Notes under the pieces: generated by a model
Databases searched by the model: none
What the model was told of the DNA's origin: nothing
What the model saw: only the letters and a program-made list of their open reading frames with translations
Translations under genes and position numbers: made by a program
Shown: piece after piece, positions 54,882-62,620 of the stretch
How the letters are laid out: each line of letters starts with the position of its first letter
Position numbering within the stretch: position 1 is the first letter of the stretch
Source of the DNA: Rhodococcus maanshanensis NBRC 100610
GTDB taxonomy: Bacteria; Actinomycetota; Actinomycetes; Mycobacteriales; Mycobacteriaceae
Direction: 5' to 3'
Length of the DNA: 64,000 nt
Assembly (NCBI RefSeq): GCF_001894865.1
Contig: NZ_BCXA01000012.1
Coordinates: 62,001 to 126,000, forward strand

Positions 54882-54974
54882 ATGGCACCCGTGACGACCG
54901 TGGCGACTGACGCTCGGTGGTGCCGTCGGCATGTGGATCTCTGCCGTACCGCGTCGGGCATGTGTCTGGGCTGA
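54882..54974 (+). CDS. Cysteine-responsive leader peptide, leaderless
   Basis: This is a 30-residue frame with the core RRHVDLCRTASGMC, matching the R-R-H-V-D pattern of short leader peptides found ahead of sulfur genes in actinomycetes. It has three Cys codons (TGC, TGC, TGT; two near the core, one near the end). A -10-like TAAACT (54870-54875) lies 6 bases before the ATG, so the transcript probably begins at the start codon. Slow translation at Cys codons when cysteine is scarce would alter folding downstream. The gene at 55021 starts 46 bases after its stop. Confidence 0.75.
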   Translation: MAPVTTVATDARWCRRHVDLCRTASGMCLG

Positions 54975-55020
54975 GCTCGTCCCCAGCTCATCAGCTCGCA
55001 CGCATCCCTCGAGGAGACCC

Positions 55021-55656
55021 ATGTCCACCATTTCGACTTTCCGTACCCGGCCGCTGCATGTCGCGGTCGAATTGTCCGGCGCCGGACACCATCCGGCATC
55101 CGCGGCGCACACCGACTTCCGGATCCCGCTCGGGCTCACCGACTATTGGGTGGACCTGACCGCGCCTGCGGACCCCGATGCGCAGCTCGACCTGGCCGCG
55201 GTTCCCGGCACCGTTGTCCGAATCCGGGCGCACGACCTCCGCGGGGCACAGCAACAGCGTGACCGGATCCGGGCGGACGTCGCGGCGGATGGCCGGGACC
55301 CGGACTCGGTCACCGTGCTGCTCGACGTCGAGGTGCTCCTCGGCGATGATTCACGTTCCGCACGAAGGGAACTGGCCCTGCTCGACGGTGGGCTCCGGGG
55401 TGCCCGGCTGCCCGACTCGATCTCCTACGTCGGGACGGCATCGGGGCTGGCCGGGCTGATCGCCGACATCAGCGCGGCTGGGGTCGCCGACGGGGTGACC
55501 CTGCTGCCGCTGGTCCTGCCCCGCGTGCTCGACCGAGTGGTCGACGACGTGCTGCCGCTGCTGCACGAGCGCGGCCTCACCCGGCCATCGGCGACGCTCG
55601 GCGAGGTGCTCGGTCAGTTCGGGTTGACTTCCGGCAGAAGCATTCTCGCCTCGTAA
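55021..55656 (+). CDS. Internally deleted NtaA/DszA-type luciferase-like protein
   Basis: This is a 211-residue protein that looks like the two ends of a luciferase-like (LLM) monooxygenase. The start TRPLHVAVELSGAGHHPAS matches the first strand of NtaA/SnaA/DszA enzymes, and residues about 60-205 (VVRIRAHDLRGAQQQRDRIR; DGVTLLPLVLPRVLDRVVDD; LHERGLTRPSATLGEVLGQF) match their C terminus. The central 220-250 residues, which contribute most of the flavin-binding barrel, are absent. The frame is intact and codon use normal, so it is likely a functional, non-flavin relative. GAGGAG precedes the ATG. Confidence 0.65.
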   Translation: MSTISTFRTRPLHVAVELSGAGHHPASAAHTDFRIPLGLTDYWVDLTAPADPDAQLDLAAVPGTVVRIRAHDLRGAQQQRDRIRADVAADGRDPDSVTVLLDVEVLLGDDSRSARRELALLDGGLRGARLPDSISYVGTASGLAGLIADISAAGVADGVTLLPLVLPRVLDRVVDDVLPLLHERGLTRPSATLGEVLGQFGLTSGRSILAS

Positions 55657-55668
55657 CTGGCACATGGT

Positions 55669-55711
55669 GGCGGGAGCCGTCGGTCGGTCATGCCGGCCGG
55701 TGGCTCCCGCC
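55669..55711. terminator. Terminator between convergent genes
   Basis: GGCGGGAGCC and GGCTCCCGCC pair over 10 bp with a 23-base loop, between the rightward gene ending 55656 and the leftward winged-helix gene ending 55723. Confidence 0.65.
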
Positions 55712-55722
55712 GTCGTATGCGG

Positions 55723-56259
55723 TCAGGCCGCCACGGGCTCGGTGATGATGCGGACCCGGGGGTCGGGATCGAAGCGGTAGCCGGTGCCGCGGACGGTGGA
55801 CACCAGCCAGCCGTAACGCCCCAGCTTCATCCGGACCCGGGAGACGTGTACGTCCACGCTGCGCCCCGCCCGCTCGCGCTCGCCGAGATTGCCGCTCAGC
55901 TCGAGCAGCCGACGCCTGGAGACCACCACCCGCGGCCGTCGTGCCAGGTGGGAGAGGATCTCGAACTCGGTGTGGCTCAACGAGACCGGCACGCCGCGGG
56001 TGAACACCTGACGGGCCGGGAGGTCGATGACCAGCGGCGCGTCGATGACCGCCGGCTTCGAGGGTGCGGCGGCGGGTGTGGGTGCGGTGTCCATCCGGGC
56101 CCGGGTGCTGACCCCGGGGAGGAGCTCCTGCGCGGTCGCGCGAAGGGCGTTCGCGAGGGCGACCAGCTGCTGCCGATCGGTGGATCCGGTGTTGCTGAAT
56201 TGCAGGGTGAGGATGAGGTCGGGATTCGAATCCCGCTGTCCCAGTGTGGAATCAATCAT
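55723..56259 (-). CDS. OmpR-type winged-helix regulator without receiver domain
   Basis: This is a 178-residue protein. The N-terminal 75 residues are not a phospho-receiver. From about residue 85 there is an OmpR/PhoB winged helix: VSLSHTEFEILSHLARRPRVVVSRRRLLE, RAGRSVDVHVSRVRMKLG and TVRGTGYRFDPDP. The lack of a receiver suggests direct ligand or partner control. GGGAG lies 6 bases before the ATG at 56259. It sits inside the sulfur-related block and may regulate the flavin reductase or the luciferase-like gene. Confidence 0.82.
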   Translation of the reverse strand: MIDSTLGQRDSNPDLILTLQFSNTGSTDRQQLVALANALRATAQELLPGVSTRARMDTAPTPAAAPSKPAVIDAPLVIDLPARQVFTRGVPVSLSHTEFEILSHLARRPRVVVSRRRLLELSGNLGERERAGRSVDVHVSRVRMKLGRYGWLVSTVRGTGYRFDPDPRVRIITEPVAA

Positions 56260-56379
56260 GGGTAACTCCCAGTTCAATTGTGATGGTGTGCGCCGGTCGT
56301 GGTTAACGACAGCTGCGACACTCACTCCGAACGGGGGAGGTGAAGGTGGAGGTGGGCATGGTGATGTTCGCCGCCGGGA

Positions 56380-56970
56380 TCATTCGCCGAGCGGGGTCGG
56401 GCGGAAGTACTGGCCGTCGTGGTACAGCAGGGGAGCCGCGGCCGCCTCCGCGTCGTCCTCGTCGTGCACCCGCGTGACCAGCCCGATGACCAGCGTGTGG
56501 TCGCCGATCGGGATGAGCTGGTGGACGGTGGTCCGCAGCCAGATCGGAGTGCCGTGCAGCACCGGCTCGCCGGTCTCGAGGCGCTTCCACAGCGATTCGT
56601 CCGCGAAGCGCTGATCGGCGCTGCGCGAGAAGCGCTGGGCCAGGTGCTGCTGGTGTTCGCCGAGCAGGTGGATCACCAGCGAGTCGGCGCCGTGCAGCGC
56701 CTTGATGGACGAGGAGGTGTGCGCGATGTTGAACGAGACCAGCGGCGGGTCCAGCGAGATCGACGCGAACGAGGTGGCGGTGAAGCCGACCGGCCCAGCC
56801 CCTGAGTCGAGCGTGACGATGGTGACGCCCGCCGGGTAACGGCGCATCGCCGCCCGGTACTGGTCGGCGGTGATGCCGATCGGGTCCTCGGGGGTGGCTG
56901 CGTTCGGCAGGTTCTCGAGTGGCTGTGACAACGGATTCTCCGGATCTTCGGCTGCGCTAGATGCACGCAC
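56380..56970 (-). CDS. Flavin reductase-like FMN-binding protein
   Basis: This is a 196-residue flavin reductase-domain protein (HpaC/DszD type). The core begins [20 protein letters not shown], with [20 protein letters not shown] as the flavin-binding signature, then [19 protein letters not shown] and [18 protein letters not shown]. It would supply reduced FMN to a two-component monooxygenase. The start is uncertain: GTG at 56970 lies inside the hairpin at 56963-56983, while a TTG at 56931 has a better site (GGAG, 6-base spacer). A cysteine leader peptide is encoded just upstream on the same strand. Confidence 0.85.
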   Translation of the reverse strand: MRASSAAEDPENPLSQPLENLPNAATPEDPIGITADQYRAAMRRYPAGVTIVTLDSGAGPVGFTATSFASISLDPPLVSFNIAHTSSSIKALHGADSLVIHLLGEHQQHLAQRFSRSADQRFADESLWKRLETGEPVLHGTPIWLRTTVHQLIPIGDHTLVIGLVTRVHDEDDAEAAAAPLLYHDGQYFRPTPLGE

Positions 56971-56983
56971 CAGCGGTGCGTGC
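56963..56983 (-). promoter_or_regulatory. Attenuator-like hairpin after the leader peptide
   Basis: GCACGCACC and GGTGCGTGC form a perfect 9-bp stem with a 3-base loop, 11 bases after the leader peptide stop. It overlaps one possible start codon (GTG 56970) of the flavin reductase. This would let leader translation control ribosome access. The coupling is inferred. Confidence 0.6.
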
Positions 56984-56994
56984 GACGAGTCGGA

Positions 56995-57066
56995 TCAGCT
57001 CGGACACCGGCTCGCGGAGGTGCGGCACAGGTCGACGTGTCGCCGGCTCCACACTCCGTCAGTCAC
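56995..57066 (-). CDS. Cysteine-responsive leader peptide with SD
   Basis: This is a 23-residue frame (GTG start) whose core WSRRHVDLCRTSASRC matches the other leader at 54882 and the R-R-H-V-D family. Two Cys codons are present (TGC and TGT). GGAGG lies 4 bases before the GTG. TATAGT at 57094-57099 is a -10 box giving a 5' end near 57087. It is followed by the hairpin and then the flavin reductase gene. It fits cysteine-sensing control of that reductase. Confidence 0.75.
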   Translation of the reverse strand: MTDGVWSRRHVDLCRTSASRCPS

Positions 57067-57108
57067 TTCGCCTCCAGGGATCTGTTTTCGCCCACTATAG
57101 GACCCGGG

Positions 57109-57582
57109 TCAGTCGACGTCGATGGCCAGCCCGGCCGTGATGCGGAGCAGCTCGGTGAAGGTGGTGCGGAACACGGTCGCGGGATGGCCTGCCGCCGCCC
57201 ACAGTTCGGGGTACTGGGAGAGCGCAGCATCCACATACGTCGGCAGATTCGTCGGGTGCCCGACCGGGGCGACGCCGCCGATCGGCTGGCCGGTCACCTC
57301 CAGGACCGTGTCGGCGGGTGCCCGGGTCAGGGCGCCCTCGAGCCGTTTGCCGGTGTGCTCGATGTCGACCCGGTGGGCGCCGGAGACCAGCAGCAGGATC
57401 GGGTCGTCGTCGAGCAGGAACACCAGCGATTTCGTGATCGCGCCGACCTCGACGCCCAGCGCGGCTGCGGCCGCCTCGGCGGTGTGGGTCGACTCGTCCT
57501 GGGTCACCACCACACCGTGATGGCCACGGGAGATCAGGACGCGCGCGACGTGGGCGGCGTTCGGGTGCAGGAGCCTGGCCAT
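57109..57582 (-). CDS. YbaK-type aminoacyl-tRNA deacylase
   Basis: This is a 157-residue protein of the YbaK/ProX editing family. EAAAAALGVEVGAITKSLVF carries the conserved Lys of the active site, and GQPIGGVAPVGHPTNLPTYVD the binding loop. These enzymes hydrolyse mischarged tRNA, often Cys-tRNA-Pro or Ala-tRNA-Pro. The ATG at 57582 begins the conserved N terminus. The stop precedes the leader peptide promoter by a few bases. Confidence 0.88.
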   Translation of the reverse strand: MARLLHPNAAHVARVLISRGHHGVVVTQDESTHTAEAAAAALGVEVGAITKSLVFLLDDDPILLLVSGAHRVDIEHTGKRLEGALTRAPADTVLEVTGQPIGGVAPVGHPTNLPTYVDAALSQYPELWAAAGHPATVFRTTFTELLRITAGLAIDVD

Positions 57583-57643
57583 GCCCCACAGTAGGACCGG
57601 CACGGCGGCTGCGCACGGCATGCGGGCCGCCGTGTCGCGGCAC

Positions 57644-58687
57644 TCACGCCGCGGCGGCCGTCTGCCTGGTGTTCCTCGCGGTGCAGCCGAGCATGAGCGC
57701 GACACCCAGCACGGCGTAGATGACGAGCGTGACGATCGGCTGGCCGACTCCGGTGCCCTGGAAGTAGACGATCGAACGCACGCCCTCGGTGCCCGCTCCA
57801 GGGGTGATCCAGCGCCCGATGGCGGCGTAGAAGCCCGGCAGCACGTTGGAGCCGAAAGCACCTCCTGCGCTCGGGTTCCCGAGCACGACGAAGATCAGGA
57901 TCGCCAGCGGCACCGCGAGGATCCCCACCGACGCCCGCAGGCCCATGGTGAAGATGCCGGTCGCGAAGACCACGCCCGCGCCGAGCAGCGAGAGCGGCAG
58001 CAGGTGGCCGGTGAAGGTGCCGAGCAGGTGCGTGGTGATGAGCGCGCCGAGGAATCCCGAGATCGCGGCGTACCCGGCCATGATCGCGATGTGCCTGCCA
58101 GCCTCCCGCAGGGTGCGCGGTGCGCCGATGAGCAGTCCGATGGCGGCGGCGAGCAGGTAGCCGCCGACCACCCAGCCGAGCGAGAGGTAGAAGCCGGACA
58201 GGCCGCGGTTGTCGTGCACCGCGACCGGCACCTCGTCGCGGACGACGAAGGTGCGGTGCTCGGCGGCGTCGACCTTGGTGAAGATGCCCTCGAGGGCGGT
58301 CGCGGCCGAGCTGCCCGCGGCGTTGGCTGTGATGAGGGTGTCGGTGCCGGTGGGGCTGATGACGTAGGCGCCCATGATCTCGCGGTCCCGGATCAGCGAG
58401 CGCGCGTCGTAGGTGTTGGCCGCCGTCCTCGCCTCGACCGGGTGGCCGTCGATGAGGTTGAGCTCGTCGGTGACCTGCTGGCCGATGCCGTCGGGCAGGC
58501 CGATCTCGGCGACCACCGCGATCGGGATGTCGCGCGGGGTCGGCTGGTGGAACGCGGCCACGTAGCTGGTGATGAAGCCGAGCTGCAGCAGCAGCACGCC
58601 GAGGACCACCGCGATCATGATCTGCCGCGGGCTGTAGCGATCGGTCGGGCTGGTGGACCGGTGCGGTTCGGTGGTGGTGGTCGTCAT
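57644..58687 (-). CDS. YhgE/DUF3533-type membrane protein
   Basis: This is a 347-residue membrane protein. One helix near residues 25-45 is followed by an extracytoplasmic domain (PRDIPIAVVAEIGLPDGIGQ; RSLIRDREIMGAYVISPTG), then five helices (residues about 165-335). This layout is like the YhgE/Pip or ABC-2-permease-like DUF3533 proteins implicated in export of or resistance to toxic compounds. It is divergent from a TetR gene; the operator-like palindrome at 58727 lies between them. AAGGA precedes the ATG. Confidence 0.78.
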   Translation of the reverse strand: MTTTTTEPHRSTSPTDRYSPRQIMIAVVLGVLLLQLGFITSYVAAFHQPTPRDIPIAVVAEIGLPDGIGQQVTDELNLIDGHPVEARTAANTYDARSLIRDREIMGAYVISPTGTDTLITANAAGSSAATALEGIFTKVDAAEHRTFVVRDEVPVAVHDNRGLSGFYLSLGWVVGGYLLAAAIGLLIGAPRTLREAGRHIAIMAGYAAISGFLGALITTHLLGTFTGHLLPLSLLGAGVVFATGIFTMGLRASVGILAVPLAILIFVVLGNPSAGGAFGSNVLPGFYAAIGRWITPGAGTEGVRSIVYFQGTGVGQPIVTLVIYAVLGVALMLGCTARNTRQTAAAA

Positions 58688-58726
58688 GGCTTCCTTGCTC
58701 TCGCGGCGCATCCTTGCCGATACTCT

Positions 58727-58741
58727 CGGTATTGAATACCG
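58727..58741. promoter_or_regulatory. Operator palindrome of the TetR/YhgE-type pair
   Basis: CGGTATT-G-AATACCG is a perfect 15-bp palindrome, with an overlapping ATACC-GTA-GGTAT. It sits in the 62-base divergent gap, so the TetR encoded at 58750 most likely represses both itself and the membrane protein. Confidence 0.78.
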
Positions 58742-58749
58742 TAGGTATC

Positions 58750-59397
58750 GTGAATGAGATCGGTCAAGGGAGAGCTGCGTCACCGCCGGGTCCGCTCGCC
58801 CGGCCAGGACGCGACGTGGTGCGCCAACGGCTGATCGACGCGGCCGCCGAGGAATTCGTCGAGAACGGCTTCGCCGCGGCCACGCTGGCGGACATCGCCC
58901 GCAGGGCGGGGTTCACCAAGGGTGCGGTGTACTCGAACTTCGAGTCCAAGCAGGACCTGTTCGCGGAGCTGTTCGCGCAGCGGTCCCTCGAGCTGGCCGG
59001 GCGGGTGCTCGCCGAGATCGCCGGGCTCAGCCCCACCGCCGCCGCGGGGCGTGGCGGCGAGACGATCAGCTCCTGGCTGATCTCCGACCCCGGCTGGGCG
59101 CTGCTCGTGCTCGAGTTCGGCCTGCAGGCCGCCAGGGACCCGAAGATCGCGCAGGCCTACCTGCGCGAGCGGCGGCACCTGCGCGGCCAACTCGAGGAGC
59201 TCATCGCCGAGCGGGCGGCGGACTGGGGCGTCGGCAGGCGCCTCGACGCCCGCAATACCGCGATCACGCTGATGGCGCTGATCTCCGGGCTGATGCTCGA
59301 GCACGCGGTCGACCCCGAGCAGGTCGACCGGCATGCGGTACAGACGGCGGTGTCCGAGCTGTTCGCCGGGGCGATCGCGAGCGCAACCCGCGGTTGA
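58750..59397 (+). CDS. TetR/AcrR-family regulator
   Basis: This is a 215-residue repressor. The DNA-binding domain has VRQRLIDAAAEEFVENGFAA, LADIARRAGFTKGAVYSNFESK, with the conserved Tyr-Ser-Asn-Phe. The ligand domain is helical (WLISDPGWALLVLEFGLQAAR; LMALISGLMLEHAV). The chosen start is GTG at 58750, just after the palindrome; an ATG at 58714 would place codons over the operator. The ligand is unknown. Confidence 0.88.
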   Translation: MNEIGQGRAASPPGPLARPGRDVVRQRLIDAAAEEFVENGFAAATLADIARRAGFTKGAVYSNFESKQDLFAELFAQRSLELAGRVLAEIAGLSPTAAAGRGGETISSWLISDPGWALLVLEFGLQAARDPKIAQAYLRERRHLRGQLEELIAERAADWGVGRRLDARNTAITLMALISGLMLEHAVDPEQVDRHAVQTAVSELFAGAIASATRG

Positions 59398-59436
59398 GTG
59401 GGCCCGCCCGCCTGCCACCCAACCGCGGCGCCGCGG

Positions 59437-60873
59437 TCAGTACACCGAGACCGGCGGGCGTCGGTCGGCCCACGGCATGGCCCGCTCGAGATCGCCCGCC
59501 AGCGCCAGTAGCGTCCCCTCGTCGCCGTACCGGCCGACGAACTGCATGCCGATCGGCCAGCCCTGCGTCGACTGGGCGAGCGGAAGCGAGATGGCGGGGT
59601 GCCCTGTCGCGTTGAACACTGCCGTGAACGACGCGTACTCGAAGATCCGGTCGTACCAGCCCCGCGCGTCCAGCGCCGGGTCGTCGGCGTCGAGGCGCCC
59701 GAGCGGGACGGTCGGCAGGCTCGTCGTCGGCGTCAGCAGGACGTCGAATCCGGTGAGGAACCGCGCGACCTCCCTGGTCACGGTGTTGAACACGCGTTCG
59801 GCGGCGTAGATGTCGAAGGCGGACAGCGTCTTCCCGTGCTCCACGCACGCGAGGGTGGTCGCCTCGAGGTGTTCCCGCCCTGGGGTCAGCCCCAACTGCG
59901 CTGCGGCACCGGTCACGGCATCGCCGAGGAAGCTGCACCACGCATCCAGGTTGGCGCGGTCGAACGCCGCGGAGTCGATCGACGGCGCCGCCTCGTGCAC
60001 GTCGTGGCCAAACTCCGACAACTGCTGCGCGACCAGCCGCACCGCGGCCGCGCTCTCGGCGTCCACCGCGCGGTCCGGGTCGGCTGGGGTCGTGGTGAAG
60101 GCGATCCGCAACCGCCGAGATCCGGTCCGCGCCTGCTCGGCGAAGGGCCGCTCCTGCGCGGGGAACAGGTAGCGGTCGCCCGGCTCGGAGCCGTGCACGG
60201 CGTCGAACAGCGCGGCGCAGTCGCGCACGCTCCGCGTGATCGCGAACTCGACGCCGAGGCCCATCAGCGGATCGGCGAAGTCCGGCCCCGCGGTGATCCG
60301 GCCCCTGCTCGGTTTGAGGCCGACGGCCCCGCAGGCTGCGGCCGGGATCCGGATCGACCCGCCGCCGTCGTTGGCGTGCGCCATCGGCAGCGCGCCCGCC
60401 GCGACCAGCGCGGCCGAACCTCCGCTGGAGCCGCCGGCGCTGCGGGTGAGGTCCCACGGATTGCGGGTCGGGCCGCCGTAGGCCAGCGCCTCCGTTGTGG
60501 CGTTGAAGCCGAACTCGGGGGAGGTGGTGGTCGCCATGGTGGCCAGGCCGGCCCGGCGGAAGCGGGCCATCAGGTAGGTGTCGTACGGGTAGGTGACGCC
60601 AGGGCCGAACAACCGGCTGCCGCTGCGGGTCGGGACGCCCTCCGCGTGCGCGATGAGGTCCTTGATCGCGAAGGGAACTCCCGCGAAGACGCCGGTCTCG
60701 TCGTAGCCGAGCGGGGTCTCGTACCGCTCGCCCGCGATCGCGGACAACTGCGGGTCGACCCTGTCGAGCGCCTCGCCCGCGGCCGCCGCGACCTCTGCCG
60801 CGCTGACCTGCCGGTCACGGATCAGGGCCGCAAGGCCCGTTGCGTCCTGTGCCGCGTACTCGCCGATGTCCAT
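59437..60873 (-). CDS. Amidase signature family hydrolase
   Basis: This is a 478-residue amidase. The catalytic Ser-cisSer-Lys set is present: FAIKDLIAHAEGVPTRSGS for the Lys, GGSSGGSAALVAAGALP for the cis-Ser, and NDGGGSIRIPAAACGAVGLK for the nucleophile. It cleaves amides of carboxylic acids and may act on amino-acid amides or peptides. No exact substrate can be read from the sequence. Confidence 0.92.
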   Translation of the reverse strand: MDIGEYAAQDATGLAALIRDRQVSAAEVAAAAGEALDRVDPQLSAIAGERYETPLGYDETGVFAGVPFAIKDLIAHAEGVPTRSGSRLFGPGVTYPYDTYLMARFRRAGLATMATTTSPEFGFNATTEALAYGGPTRNPWDLTRSAGGSSGGSAALVAAGALPMAHANDGGGSIRIPAAACGAVGLKPSRGRITAGPDFADPLMGLGVEFAITRSVRDCAALFDAVHGSEPGDRYLFPAQERPFAEQARTGSRRLRIAFTTTPADPDRAVDAESAAAVRLVAQQLSEFGHDVHEAAPSIDSAAFDRANLDAWCSFLGDAVTGAAAQLGLTPGREHLEATTLACVEHGKTLSAFDIYAAERVFNTVTREVARFLTGFDVLLTPTTSLPTVPLGRLDADDPALDARGWYDRIFEYASFTAVFNATGHPAISLPLAQSTQGWPIGMQFVGRYGDEGTLLALAGDLERAMPWADRRPPVSVY

Positions 60874-61013
60874 CCGGTCCTCCTCGATGTGGTTGCTGGT
60901 TCCGCGGACGGTAGGGCGAGGCGGCGCGCCCGGCCTCCGTCGTTCTACGGAGGCGTTCCGCGGACAAGCGCGAACCGCGGCGGTCGCGATCAGGGGCCGG
61001 GCATACTCCTGCC

Positions 61014-61979
61014 ATGAGAACGTCGTCCGCGCGCGAGCGTCTTGGTGCCGCCGTACGTCTGCGCGCGGAGGTCGGCGCGGGTTCGCGGGCCCCGGAGGCG
61101 GGCAGGCTGCTGTTCGCGTTGCGCGCCGCGGTCCCGCACGACCACGCGGCGCTCTCCCGTTGGGACCCGATGCGGCGACAGCATGTGACCTCGGCGAGCT
61201 TCGGCTATCCGCTGGAGGCGGCCCGGGTGGTGAACGAGCGCATGCAGGACCTGGCCCTGTTCGCCGAGCTGCAGCAGCACCGGATCCCGCTGCGGCTGCA
61301 CGACATCGAGCCCGGCCGTAGGTGTGGGGCGATCTTCGACGACGTCATCGGGGCGCACGGCTACCGCGACGGGCTCAGCCACTGCCTGTTCTCCCCGGAC
61401 GGACGGTACGTCGGGATGCTGAACCTGAGCACCTATGCGGAGGGCGGCATGGACGACCAGTCGCTCGCGCTGGTCTCCCTGCTCGCGGAGACGTTGGCCG
61501 AGTCCATCGACCCGCTGGCCAGCTCCGGGGGTGGCCGGGTTCGCGTCGAGCCCGGCGAGGAGGCCTTCGTTGTGGACGTCGCGGGTCGGCCGTGGCCGGT
61601 CACGGCTGGCGCCTCGCCGCGCCTGCTCGGGGCAGGGCAGACGTGGCAGGAGTTGTGCGCGGCGGGCACGGAGTTCCGGATCCTGATCGTCGACGGCGAG
61701 GTGTACCGGGTCCGTCTGGAGTCGGTCCGGGCCGGCACGCTCGTCCGGTATCGCGGCGTCGACGCCCCCGCCGAGTTGACGCTGCGCGAGCTGGAAGTGC
61801 TGGTGCTCGTCTCCGGTGGCCGATCGAACGCGCAGATCGCCGCCGCCCTCGGCGTCGGCGCCGCCACGGTGGCAACCCATGTCGAGAACATCCTGCGAAA
61901 GACCGGCTCGCCGAATCGGACGGCGGCGGCCGTGTTCGCGACGAGGGTCGGCCTCAGCGCCGTGCCCGCGCGTCAGTAG
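61014..61979 (+). CDS. LuxR-family regulator with GAF-like N terminus
   Basis: This is a 321-residue regulator. The N-terminal part (residues about 15-170) resembles a GAF domain (GRLLFALRAAVPHDHAALSRWDP type start; GMLNLSTYAEGGMDDQSLAL). The C-terminal LuxR helix-turn-helix is ELEVLVLVSGGRSNAQIAAAL with VATHVENILRKTGS. CATACT about 7 bases before the ATG suggests a leaderless transcript. The signal and targets are unknown. Confidence 0.85.
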   Translation: MRTSSARERLGAAVRLRAEVGAGSRAPEAGRLLFALRAAVPHDHAALSRWDPMRRQHVTSASFGYPLEAARVVNERMQDLALFAELQQHRIPLRLHDIEPGRRCGAIFDDVIGAHGYRDGLSHCLFSPDGRYVGMLNLSTYAEGGMDDQSLALVSLLAETLAESIDPLASSGGGRVRVEPGEEAFVVDVAGRPWPVTAGASPRLLGAGQTWQELCAAGTEFRILIVDGEVYRVRLESVRAGTLVRYRGVDAPAELTLRELEVLVLVSGGRSNAQIAAALGVGAATVATHVENILRKTGSPNRTAAAVFATRVGLSAVPARQ

Positions 61980-62494
61980 TCGACGTAGCCGCCCTCAGGG
62001 CCGAGCATCCGCTCGATCCGGCTCCGGTTGATCTTCGCGAGCTCGCCGAGCATGGTCTTGAGTTCGGTGTCGGGGGAGTTGCCCAGCCGGTGGGTCAGGT
62101 CGTCGAGCAGGTCCGTGGCGCCGCGCCCGGCGGCGCACCACAGATAGACGCGCCCGAACTTCTCCTCGTAGCGGGCGGTCGCCGCCAGCACCGCGGACAT
62201 GGTGGCCTCGTCCGGCGCCCAGACCGCACACTGCTCCTGGCTCGAGGCCGTGGTCTGGGCCCGGCGGGCGATCCCGGGATGACACTCGAGGGCGCGGTCG
62301 ATGTCGACCTCGGACAGCTCGAACAGCTCGGAGTCCGCCGCGGTGAGCAGGTCGAGGTGCGAGCCGTACGGCCTGCCCGCCGCGACCTGCCGGGCCCAGG
62401 TCGCCGAGCAGCAGCACTCGAACAGCGCGTGCACCGCACCCCGCTCGGACAACGCGTTGAACCTGTCGAGCCCGATCCCCTGATGCATCAACAT
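61973..62494 (-). CDS. OHCU decarboxylase (UraD-like)
   Basis: This is a 173-residue protein of the 2-oxo-4-hydroxy-4-carboxy-5-ureidoimidazoline decarboxylase family, the last step of urate oxidation to allantoin. CHPGIARR supplies the catalytic His, SSQEQCAVW the substrate-binding segment, and YEEKFGRVYLWCAAGRG the family core. No urate oxidase or HIU hydrolase is in the window, so it stands alone. It overlaps the LuxR gene tail-to-tail by 7 bases. Alternative Met starts at 62494 and 62488 differ little. Confidence 0.85.
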   Translation of the reverse strand: MLMHQGIGLDRFNALSERGAVHALFECCCSATWARQVAAGRPYGSHLDLLTAADSELFELSEVDIDRALECHPGIARRAQTTASSQEQCAVWAPDEATMSAVLAATARYEEKFGRVYLWCAAGRGATDLLDDLTHRLGNSPDTELKTMLGELAKINRSRIERMLGPEGGYVDY

Positions 62495-62620
62495 GGCATC
62501 TCCGATCTCGCCCGGCCCCGGAAAGCCGATTCTGCGCCTCAGTCTGACCCCGGAAAAGACCCCGCGGGCGGAGTTTGCGCAGCCTTAACGCGCGCCGCCG
62601 GGGATTGTTACTCTTGAGTA

